Source of the DNA: a candidate division WOR-3 bacterium
GTDB taxonomy: Bacteria > Hydrothermota > Tepidihabitantia > SM23-42
Direction of reading: 5' to 3'
DNA: 35,066 bases
NCBI GenBank assembly: GCA_011052815.1
Contig: DRIG01000058.1
Coordinates: forward strand, 1 to 35,066
This document shows, piece after piece, positions 7,153 to 15,167 of this stretch. Below the pieces are notes generated by a model. The model worked only from the letters and a program-made list of their open reading frames with translations, was not told the DNA's origin and ran no database searches. The translations under genes and the position numbers were made by a program. Numbering within the stretch: position 1 is the first letter of the stretch; each line of letters begins with the position of its first letter.

Positions 7153-9566
7153 AGAGAGCCGAGTTTGAAGACATCATCATCCTGAACACCCCGTATTACA
7201 GGAATCTCGAAAAGACGTACCGTGATACGATTAATTTCACCCGTTATATCGACATCTTGAAGAGGGTGGTTCAGGGTGACGGTTTTATCGAGGCGCTTGA
7301 GAAGAAGGGCGGTAAAGAACTTGTTTATTTAGGCAGGAAAATTTTTTCGCTTCAGGAAGAGTTCGTCACCAATTATATCCAGTTTTTGTCCGACGATTCA
7401 CTGGTGAATAAGTGGGAGAAGTTTTTTGAAAGATACAGCACCCAGCTCTTTGAAATTTATGAGAATTTCGTTGCCGGGGAGAGTAATAAAATCCTCATAT
7501 TTGAAATCGTTAATCGAAAATTATTACGTGATTTTTTGACCAAACAGACCGTCAATAAACCACTTGAACAACGGATGAATATCTCCGAGCGTTTCGGTGT
7601 GGTCGTGAATCAGTTGTTCAGCTATATCCGCAATTCACTGACCAAGAATATTCCGGTTGCGGATGCACTCATAGTCAGCAGTTACGAGAAGATTCCTTTC
7701 CTGCCGCGATGCAGCCACAGTGAAACGATGAAATTGCTGAGCAGATGTTTTCTTGAAAAGGGACTTCCCGAGCCCGTATTCACCGCGATGATAAAAAATA
7801 TCATGATTTCCTACTATGTCGCCACGAAAGAAAAGGTGATCAATGCGATAAACTCTCTGACATATTTAAACAGAGATAAGATCATGGAGATTTTCAAATC
7901 ACATTTTTTCTTTCCCGACGACGACAGTTTAAATGAGATACTGGAATTGCTTAAGAAGAAAGCATTCACCATGCTGGAAAGCAACAAGGAGAAGAGGAAC
8001 ACCGTCGACAAAAAAATCAGAGAGATGAAACAGAAGATAAAAGAGACCACGAACGCCATTAAAGAGGAATTGATGAATCTTACCGAGAACTTTTCGACTG
8101 AAGAATCGGTTGATAATATATTGAAGAAACTGCGGCGGAACTTGATTGGTTATGGATATGATCTGCGGTTTCTTAAAAACGAATATGAGGAATATGTGAA
8201 GAAAGACAGCGGGCTGAAGAGTATTCTCAACTTCAAAACCAGCGATCTGCAGAAATTCATCTTTAAAAACGAGTGGGATCCCTACCTAATTCTCTTTTTC
8301 AACACCACCCGCAAAATACCGGAGGAACGTCTTCAATTGTTGATAAAAAATGTTATGGGTGAAATCAAAGGCAATAAAACGGCTTTGGAGGTGATGAGCA
8401 GATACAAGATATCCGGATTTCTGAAAGAAAAATACAACGGTGATGCGATTATGGAAAAATTCAATCTTATCATAGACCAGGTGATATTACCTCTGGTAAA
8501 GTCGTTCCTTCTGGAAGAGTTGATCGAATACTATCCCAAACTTTCCGGAGGATTACCCAGTGAGGGAATCCGTTATCTTTCTGAAGAAGCGTTAGCCGGC
8601 AGGGTGAATCTGGTGGAGAAAGAGATGAATGTCATGACACCGAAAAAGACTGTTTCGCCCCTGGCTATTTCTCACTTCAAAAATTTGATTTCCGTGCTCA
8701 TCTACGACATCAGGGGTTCTACCTTCATGGGAACCAAGCTGCGGGACGCAAAGCGGGAAAACGAAATCAGAAATTATTTCCAGGAGTCGATGTTGGCGGC
8801 GGTTGAAAAATACGGTGGTATTCCGATAAAAGATACGGGTGACGGCGGTATCGTGTTGTTCGCTGCGAATAATCATGATATAAAGAATAAAAAGACAACA
8901 GAGCTTGAAGGCGGGAGTGTTCTTTCCGCTGTTCGCAGCGGTCTTGAGATGGTGCAGTGCGCCAAGAATTTCGTCCAGGAGAACATAAACAAATATCAGG
9001 ACTGGTTTCGTGAAACAGAGGAGCGGAAGATCAACTTTGAGGGAGCCACTTATGCGACACTTCCTCCGTCCTATCAATCGATCTTTCAAATCGGGGTGGG
9101 AATCGCTTCAGGCGCCTATCCGAAAGAGGTCTATCTGGACAAGAATGCGTTCGGAGAACTCGATCTTACGGGAATGCTGGTGCGGGAAGCCAATTTTTAT
9201 TCCAAGGTCAAGGCAAAGTCCAAATCAACGGTGATCTGTGACGACGCCACCGTATATAATCTGTTGTTGAATGTCAACAAATTTTCTTTCTTAAGTGAAA
9301 CGGGATTGAGAATAGACCCGCTGCTTCTCGATATCGAACAGGGATTAGAGTACTGGATCAACCAGAAGGTCGCGCGTCGGGGATTCATCCTCGATCTTTA
9401 CAAAATTTTCGTAACCCAGCTGGGACAGGAAGTATCCCGACCAGGAAGCCTCAAGATCATGCTCGGGATCTTTGACATAGAGATAGACGAGACCGGTGAG
9501 ATCAAAGACGGCAAAGGCGGTCGAGGGAAATTCCTTTTTGAGGTATCGTCGGAGGCGGTTAAATGA
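7149..9566 (+). CDS. Divergent class III nucleotide cyclase-domain protein (paralogue 1)
   Basis: Soluble-looking protein of 805 residues. Residues 1-510 are mostly helical with charged coiled-coil-like stretches (about 265-320) and match no domain I recognise. Residues ~515-700 resemble a class III adenylate/guanylate cyclase. Metal-binding Asp520 lies in YDIRGST and Asp565 in KDTGDGG; Lys561 is at the adenine-selecting position, and IGVGIASG matches the strand after the core helix. At 678-685 the expected VNxAxRL reads VREANFYS, so the transition-state Asn and Arg are not in their normal places. About 85 residues separate the GDG and IGVGIASG motifs, more than usual. An ATGA overlap couples it to mltG and to its paralogue. 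A cyclic nucleotide is the most likely product, but a degenerate sensor or a different nucleotide chemistry is possible. Confidence 0.72.
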   Translation: MKRAEFEDIIILNTPYYRNLEKTYRDTINFTRYIDILKRVVQGDGFIEALEKKGGKELVYLGRKIFSLQEEFVTNYIQFLSDDSLVNKWEKFFERYSTQLFEIYENFVAGESNKILIFEIVNRKLLRDFLTKQTVNKPLEQRMNISERFGVVVNQLFSYIRNSLTKNIPVADALIVSSYEKIPFLPRCSHSETMKLLSRCFLEKGLPEPVFTAMIKNIMISYYVATKEKVINAINSLTYLNRDKIMEIFKSHFFFPDDDSLNEILELLKKKAFTMLESNKEKRNTVDKKIREMKQKIKETTNAIKEELMNLTENFSTEESVDNILKKLRRNLIGYGYDLRFLKNEYEEYVKKDSGLKSILNFKTSDLQKFIFKNEWDPYLILFFNTTRKIPEERLQLLIKNVMGEIKGNKTALEVMSRYKISGFLKEKYNGDAIMEKFNLIIDQVILPLVKSFLLEELIEYYPKLSGGLPSEGIRYLSEEALAGRVNLVEKEMNVMTPKKTVSPLAISHFKNLISVLIYDIRGSTFMGTKLRDAKRENEIRNYFQESMLAAVEKYGGIPIKDTGDGGIVLFAANNHDIKNKKTTELEGGSVLSAVRSGLEMVQCAKNFVQENINKYQDWFRETEERKINFEGATYATLPPSYQSIFQIGVGIASGAYPKEVYLDKNAFGELDLTGMLVREANFYSKVKAKSKSTVICDDATVYNLLLNVNKFSFLSETGLRIDPLLLDIEQGLEYWINQKVARRGFILDLYKIFVTQLGQEVSRPGSLKIMLGIFDIEIDETGEIKDGKGGRGKFLFEVSSEAVK

Positions 9567-11827
9567 ACAAATACCATATTTCTCAGATCCAGGATTATCT
9601 TGAATATAACAGTGAATATTGTCGATTATTGAAAGAGCGCTTTATCAACGAAAAGAAGTATTCACAGAATCTGTCTTTGATCAAGCAGGGGTTCGCTTTT
9701 TTGGGGATATCCGATGCACCTTTGAAGATTTTTGAAGGAAGGAGTAATTTTGTTATATGGCTGGGCCGCCGGGTGGTTGAGTATGAAGGTGCGGAACTGG
9801 CGCTCTATATCGGTCACAAGAAAATGGGATTACCCATTCCTGACGGACTCGTTGAAAAGTGCCCGCATAATGTCATTGAATTGATTGAAAGAGCGGGACA
9901 GCGTGAGTATATCCAGAAGTTCAAGAAAGAGTTGAAGGCGGTTTCATTCTCCCCTGAAATATTTTTGATCGTTCATAGTTCTTTGTTGCAGGCGCGTACC
10001 GAACATCTGCTTCCGAGTTTGTTGTCGGATATCGATCGGATAGTATGTCGAAATATAAAAGAAGCCGTGGAAAAGATCCCCCGTGTGTATCTGGATTATC
10101 TGTCCCAGCCGTCTTTTCTTAAGGTGGTAAAGAAAATTTCCTCTCTCGTCCGGGAGATCAAGACCAAAATGGAACAGGAATTGAGAGATATAACCCTTTA
10201 TTCTTTACGTCTGAAAGAACAACTGCGGGAACTTTATCTCGAGGCGGATAGAGGACTTAAAGAGATCATCGAGAACGACGTCGAACAGGGTGAGGATATC
10301 AACATAATCACCCAGAAGACGTCGAATCTTTTCTCCCGTCTGGACAGATTGTTTCTTGGAAATATATATCACCTTAAGGACTATGAAAAGAGAAAGGTGG
10401 AGATAGAAGCATTCTTGCAGCAGGAGGAGGAGTTTAAATATCGACCCGAACGAAAGACTTTGAACAGAAGAAAGAAAACGAGCGAACTCTTTGATGAATA
10501 TATGTTCTATCTTCGATTCGGCAACTTGACCAAAGAAGAAGACAGGAAGTTTGCGAAGATCCTGACTCAGGAATTTGAACAACTGCACAAACAGAAGAAT
10601 CCCAGTGTCGCCCTTTTGAATAAATTCGAGAAGCGTGGACTTTTGTCTGTGGAGATCGATTTTGATGCGATAAAAGAAGCCTATCATTCTTTTATGAAAC
10701 AGGTGATTATTCCGTATCAGATAGGTCAGTGCCTGTTTGATCTGGTGCAATGCTTTCCTCCGCCGGCAGAACAGCCAAAGAGGTTGATATACGACCTGGC
10801 GAATCTGAAGATACTTTCTCTTGAAGGAAAGAACATATTGACGGTTGTTGACAAAAAACAGAATTATCCTGGTGAGATCCGAAAATTCGTTGAGACATTC
10901 AGAAAGTGTATCACGATTCTGGTCTATGATATCCGCGGTTCTTCGTATATGGGTGTTAAATTACAGAATGCAGCCAAAGAGCAGAGAATCAAATATAAGT
11001 TCGCCAAGGAGATGGCGGATATCGTCAAAAAGTATGGTGGGTTTCTTCTGAAGGACACCGGCGACGGCGGATTGATCTGGTTCGCGGAAAATTCAGCATC
11101 CCTGTACGCCCATCTTTACACAGAATCAATAACAGGCAGAGGGATAAAACTTCGATCTTCGATCTTTTCCGGCGCCGAATTCGAATTGATTCCGGCGGCT
11201 GATTCGGCGAAGAGGGCGATTCTCTGCGCACGTGATATGGTGCAGAGGGCAGAGGAGTTCATCCGCGCGAATTTTATGCATTACCGTGAGTGGTTTGCCG
11301 ACGTCGCGGAACGGACTCTTGAACTCGACGGAATAACTTATGCGTTGCTTCCTCCGGAATTCAAGAGTTTATTCAGAATCGGAGTGGGCATCGCGTCGGG
11401 CGTACCGATTAAAGATGTCGTCTTTTCTGCTAATTCGTACGGCGATCCGGACCTCGTCGGGCCGATCATTTCCGATGCCAATCTCTATTCCATGGAGCGT
11501 CAGCCCGGCAGGTCAGTGGTAATCTGTGATTCGGCTTCGTTGATCAATTTGATTCTGAACGTCGAGGATTTTGATTACTGCTTTGACGAGGAGGACTTTG
11601 AGAAATATATCAAGAAAGCGGAAGAAGTCAGACAGAACAATCACGGATATAAGTTCGAGGATTTTAAAATTTCCGTCGTCCCCAAAGGGGTTCACTATTT
11701 AGAAGAATTGAACAAAAACAAAGCGGTTGCGTCTGCTGATATCACCGAGATCTATATGCATGAAGATTCCCTTTACAACGATAAACAGAAGAAGATAAAG
11801 TTGTTGTACGAAATAATCAACACCTGA
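9563..11827 (+). CDS. Divergent class III nucleotide cyclase-domain protein (paralogue 2)
   Basis: Protein of 754 residues, paralogous to its upstream neighbour. The N-terminal ~445 residues are helical and unrecognised, with weak shared motifs (WLGRRVVEYEG here, YLGRKIFSLQE there; an F..QVI.P segment before the cyclase domain). The cyclase-like domain has Asp456 in YDIRGSS, Lys497 and Asp501 in KDTGDGG, and IGVGIASG. At 636-643 the sequence ISDANLYS replaces VNxAxRL; the ANxYS core is shared with paralogue 1. The insert before IGVGIASG is also conserved (YREWF...LDGITYALLPPEF). It starts by an ATGA overlap, and its stop overlaps the following start as TGATG. No membrane segment was seen. The two proteins may form a heterodimer, as class III active sites lie at a dimer interface; this is inference. 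Confidence 0.72.
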   Translation: MNKYHISQIQDYLEYNSEYCRLLKERFINEKKYSQNLSLIKQGFAFLGISDAPLKIFEGRSNFVIWLGRRVVEYEGAELALYIGHKKMGLPIPDGLVEKCPHNVIELIERAGQREYIQKFKKELKAVSFSPEIFLIVHSSLLQARTEHLLPSLLSDIDRIVCRNIKEAVEKIPRVYLDYLSQPSFLKVVKKISSLVREIKTKMEQELRDITLYSLRLKEQLRELYLEADRGLKEIIENDVEQGEDINIITQKTSNLFSRLDRLFLGNIYHLKDYEKRKVEIEAFLQQEEEFKYRPERKTLNRRKKTSELFDEYMFYLRFGNLTKEEDRKFAKILTQEFEQLHKQKNPSVALLNKFEKRGLLSVEIDFDAIKEAYHSFMKQVIIPYQIGQCLFDLVQCFPPPAEQPKRLIYDLANLKILSLEGKNILTVVDKKQNYPGEIRKFVETFRKCITILVYDIRGSSYMGVKLQNAAKEQRIKYKFAKEMADIVKKYGGFLLKDTGDGGLIWFAENSASLYAHLYTESITGRGIKLRSSIFSGAEFELIPAADSAKRAILCARDMVQRAEEFIRANFMHYREWFADVAERTLELDGITYALLPPEFKSLFRIGVGIASGVPIKDVVFSANSYGDPDLVGPIISDANLYSMERQPGRSVVICDSASLINLILNVEDFDYCFDEEDFEKYIKKAEEVRQNNHGYKFEDFKISVVPKGVHYLEELNKNKAVASADITEIYMHEDSLYNDKQKKIKLLYEIINT

Positions 11828-13218
11828 TGCAGGTTTTAATCTACGATACAGACCGCCTCAGACTCGCCACCGTGGCGAAGAACCTGCAGAATTTAGGACT
11901 GAACTGGACCGCGGTAACAAAGACCGATGATATAAAAAAACTGATCAGAAAGAGGAAATTTGATCTCCTTGTTCTTGATGGTTCGGCGGTCAGGATACTC
12001 GATCGAATCAAAAAACTGGATTCCTCGATTCCCGTTGTTATTGTTATGGATAAGGACCAGAAGGTCGATTATCAGGAGATTATTCTGTCAGGAATCGTTG
12101 GATTGATTATCCGTCCTTATCGCCTTGATTTTTTCAAGAAGGTGGTCGAGAAAGCCGTCAAACATCGGGAAAAAGCCATCTTGAATTTAAAGACCGTGGC
12201 GTCGCTGAAGCAGAAGATTCAGGAACTCCAGACCCTGAATGAAATTGTTCAGGCGATAAATTCATCATTGGAACCCGGGGAGATTCTGCGCACCATTATG
12301 GAGAAGACCGCGGATTTGATCAAGGCTGAGGGCTGGTCGGTTCTCTTCCTCGAACACGACAAAGGGGAACTGGTTTTTGAAGCCGCAGCCGGCGAAGCCG
12401 GGAAAAAACTTTTGGGAATGCGACTCAAGGTGGGACAGGGGGTCGCCGGCTGGGTCGCCCGTTACGGCCAGTCGCTTATCGTGCCCGATGTGACAAAAGA
12501 CCCGCGTTTCTATTCAGGAGTGGATAAGAAGACGAAGTTTACTACAAAATCGATACTCTGTGTTCCGATGAAAAGCCGCGATAAGATCATCGGGGTGGTT
12601 GAGGTGGTTAATAAGATCGGTGGCGAGCCGTTTACCGACGATGATCTTGAGATATTCGAGAATCTGGTCGCCCACATCACCATCGCCCTGCAGAACGCCG
12701 CGATGTACCGTAAGATGGAAGAGGCGAGTTTGATCGACGACCTCACCCAGCTTTATAACAGCCGTTATTGCAATCAATACCTGGATAAATTACTGGAAGG
12801 ACGCAGGGGAGCGCCGGCTCTTGTGTCATTGATCTTTCTGGATATCGATTTTTTCAAACTGGTCGATGATAACTTCGGTCATCTTGTAGGAAGTGAGACA
12901 CTGAAACGGGTGGGTGAACGTTTGAAGAATGTCGTCAGAGGCGGCGACGTGGTCGTACGTTACGGAGGCGATGAATATATCGTAATCCTACCGAATACCG
13001 ATAAGAAGACCGCCACTGTAATCGCCGAAAGGATCAGGAAAGAGATCAATTCCAAACCTTTTAACGCCGTGGGCAGGAAGAAGTTCAACATCTCGGTGAC
13101 GCTCGGCGTCGCCACAAGTCCTGAGGATGCAAAAACACGGGATGAACTTATTGGTAAGGCTGACAAGGCGATGTATGAAGGGAAACTTTCAGGCAGGGAT
13201 AAGGTCGTCGTGGCTTAA
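11827..13218 (+). CDS. REC-GAF-GGDEF diguanylate cyclase
   Basis: Makes cyclic di-GMP from two GTP. Residues 1-120 form a receiver-like domain with Asp51 in LLVLDGS at the phospho-acceptor place; the usual Thr/Ser is not evident (VIVMDKD) and the conserved Lys is Arg (IIRPYR), so it may not switch in the ordinary way. A linking helix leads to a GAF domain (about 145-295). The GGDEF domain (about 300-463) has the active motif RYGGDEY with GGDEY at 380-384, and an RxxD inhibitory site (R371-D374) five residues before it, so product feedback is expected. The ATG overlaps the stop of cyclase paralogue 2. It ends the five-gene operon and faces the antiporter gene 3 bp away. Confidence 0.93.
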   Translation: MQVLIYDTDRLRLATVAKNLQNLGLNWTAVTKTDDIKKLIRKRKFDLLVLDGSAVRILDRIKKLDSSIPVVIVMDKDQKVDYQEIILSGIVGLIIRPYRLDFFKKVVEKAVKHREKAILNLKTVASLKQKIQELQTLNEIVQAINSSLEPGEILRTIMEKTADLIKAEGWSVLFLEHDKGELVFEAAAGEAGKKLLGMRLKVGQGVAGWVARYGQSLIVPDVTKDPRFYSGVDKKTKFTTKSILCVPMKSRDKIIGVVEVVNKIGGEPFTDDDLEIFENLVAHITIALQNAAMYRKMEEASLIDDLTQLYNSRYCNQYLDKLLEGRRGAPALVSLIFLDIDFFKLVDDNFGHLVGSETLKRVGERLKNVVRGGDVVVRYGGDEYIVILPNTDKKTATVIAERIRKEINSKPFNAVGRKKFNISVTLGVATSPEDAKTRDELIGKADKAMYEGKLSGRDKVVVA

Positions 13219-13221
13219 CGA

Positions 13222-14421
13222 TTAATATTCATGGGGTGATTTCCCCACCTCTCCGGCTTTTTCAAGTGCTATCTTTACAAAGAACGGTCCGATCAATTCA
13301 TAGATTACGGTCGTCACAATGATCGTCGAGAGGATTGTGTCGCCGATACTGTTTGTAAAATATGTCTTTGCAACCAATGCCAGACCGATCGCCACACCGG
13401 CCTGAGGAGCAAGTCCTAAACCAAGATATTTTTTTATTTTTTTGCTTGCTTTTGCAAGATATGCCCCGCTGAAGGCACCCAGCATTTCTCCGGGTAGCCT
13501 TGTCAATACATAGACGATGCCGATGAGACCGAGTGCCGGGATGTTCGGGATTTCAAGGCTCGCACCTGCAAGGACAAAAAAGAGAAGATAGAGCGGTGGA
13601 TCGAATTTTTTCAGGATTTCAAAGATTTCATCACATAATTTTATTCGGTTCGCTATCACCGCACCGAAGAACATATTCGCCAGCAGCAATGAAACATTCA
13701 ACATAATCGACAGACCGCTGTTTATTAAGATGATCCCGAGTGTGTAAATCAGAATGTTGGATGAAGTTCTCAGATACTTTAAAAAATATGAGTACACAAA
13801 TCCCAAGGATATGCCGAGACCCAGACCGCCGAGCACTTCCCAGAATCCGTGGACGACGTCGGAAAATATATTTGCGAAGATACCTATATGGGCGCTTGCA
13901 AAACTCTTTGCAAGGGCAAGACAGAAGGCGAATAGGATTATACCCCATGCGTCGTCGATCGCCACAACTCCCAACAGCGTATCAGTGAAAGGTCCTTTTG
14001 CACGATATTCACGGGTTACCATAACCACGGCTGCCGGAGCCGTAGCCGGTGCGATCGCCGCTAAAATCAGCGCAATCGGTAGCGGAGTTTTAATAATGAA
14101 AAAAAGAAAGAAAAAAACCAGCGAGAAAGAACCGATTACCTCACCGAGGGATATGGCGAGCACTGATTTTCCGATTCTGCGTAACTTTGTAATCGTGAAG
14201 TTCTGACCGAGACTTACGGCGATCAACCCCAGTGCTATATTGGAGATGAACGTGGTGGAGTTAAGTACGTCTTCTGCGATTAATTTAAGGATATGAGGTC
14301 CTAAAATTATGCCGAAGACGATATAAGCTGTAACTGAGGGGAATTTTAATTTTTTGAATAATCGAGCGCCGATTAGTCCGATGGTTAGAATAAGACCGAG
14401 ACTAAGGAGCGTATTCAGCAT
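13222..14421 (-). CDS. CPA2-type cation/proton antiporter
   Basis: Membrane antiporter of 399 residues with about 11-13 hydrophobic segments covering the whole protein. It begins with the FPSVTAYIVFGIILGPH motif of the Na+/H+ exchanger family. The core has ATAPAAVVMVTREY followed by the ion-binding acidic pair in VVAIDDAWG; two adjacent Asp residues are typical of electrogenic CPA2 members. Na+ or K+ could be the counter-ion. No C-terminal TrkA domain is present; a CBS-pair protein encoded 2 bp upstream probably acts as its regulatory partner. It converges with the diguanylate cyclase gene with almost no space for a terminator. Confidence 0.88.
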   Translation of the reverse strand: MLNTLLSLGLILTIGLIGARLFKKLKFPSVTAYIVFGIILGPHILKLIAEDVLNSTTFISNIALGLIAVSLGQNFTITKLRRIGKSVLAISLGEVIGSFSLVFFFLFFIIKTPLPIALILAAIAPATAPAAVVMVTREYRAKGPFTDTLLGVVAIDDAWGIILFAFCLALAKSFASAHIGIFANIFSDVVHGFWEVLGGLGLGISLGFVYSYFLKYLRTSSNILIYTLGIILINSGLSIMLNVSLLLANMFFGAVIANRIKLCDEIFEILKKFDPPLYLLFFVLAGASLEIPNIPALGLIGIVYVLTRLPGEMLGAFSGAYLAKASKKIKKYLGLGLAPQAGVAIGLALVAKTYFTNSIGDTILSTIIVTTVIYELIGPFFVKIALEKAGEVGKSPHEY

Positions 14422-14423
14422 TC

Positions 14424-14894
14424 TCAGACGACGCCCTTGCTTTTGAAGATACTCATAACCACATCAAACAATCCAACAAACCCTATAAATTTTTTTTCTT
14501 TATTAATAACCGGCAGTTGCTCTCTGTTATGCAGTCTCATCAGACGGAATGCCTCTTTGATCGGCAGGTCTTCATCAATTGCAAGAAATTTCGTGTTCAT
14601 GATATCTTCGGCGACGATGAGCTGTCCCATTTCCGGAGACAATTCGATTTCAGTGATTTCAATCGGTTTTTCATCCAGAAACGGGATCGTTTTGAGAATT
14701 TCCGGTTCCTCGGGTCGGAAGACATCAATAAGATTCTTGAGTGAGATAATACCGACTAAAAGGTTTTCTTCTTCAACGACCGGCACCAGTGGAAAGGTAT
14801 GAAATTTTTTGAATGTCATGAGTATTTTTCTTAACGTAGTATAGCGCTGGACCGTTATCACCTTTTTACAGGTAATCTTTCTTACCTTTTCCAT
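14424..14894 (-). CDS. Two-CBS-domain regulatory protein
   Basis: Cytosolic protein of about 156 residues made of a CBS pair. CBS1 runs from KKVITVQRYTTLRKILMTF to LVGIISLKNLIDVF, CBS2 from AEDIMNTKFLAIDEDLPIKEAF to FIGFVGLFDVVMSI. CBS pairs bind adenine nucleotides and gate linked transporters or enzymes; here the antiporter gene follows after 2 bp, so control of cation/proton exchange by energy state is the simplest inference. I chose the ATG at 14894 because a GAGGTGG sequence lies just upstream; a GTG two codons earlier is also in frame. A TTGACA/TATCAT promoter lies about 70 bp upstream. Confidence 0.85.
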   Translation of the reverse strand: MEKVRKITCKKVITVQRYTTLRKILMTFKKFHTFPLVPVVEEENLLVGIISLKNLIDVFRPEEPEILKTIPFLDEKPIEITEIELSPEMGQLIVAEDIMNTKFLAIDEDLPIKEAFRLMRLHNREQLPVINKEKKFIGFVGLFDVVMSIFKSKGVV

Positions 14895-14961
14895 AACCAC
14901 CTCAATTTTTTCTTAAGCTTAAAAAAATAACTAAAAACTCATACTTCCTGTTCACGGAATA

Positions 14962-14989
14962 ATGATATTCATAATAATAATAATGTCAA
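14962..14989 (-). promoter_or_regulatory. Promoter of the CBS-antiporter operon
   Basis: Minus strand: TTGACA at 14989-14984, a 16-bp spacer and TATCAT at 14967-14962, about 67 bp before the CBS start codon. The rest of 14895-15167 is AT-rich and shows no further gene or obvious terminator. Confidence 0.6.
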
Positions 14990-15167
14990 TACATTGTTTT
15001 TTTTATCCAAAAACAATCTTACCGAAAGTCGGTTATTTAATTAAAATTGGTTTGATCAATAATCCTCTTGACCATCACAAATTTCCTTTATCTATTATTC
15101 AATTCTACCCCCACTACCTGGCGTGTCAAGGTGGTGACCTAGGAGCGGCTTAATTGACGTCGTATAT

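Noticed and set aside
13232-13247. Small hairpin TGGGG/CCCCA after the diguanylate cyclase gene as a terminator.
   Set aside because: The stem is only 5 bp, there is no adjacent T tract, and it lies inside the last codons of the convergent antiporter gene.
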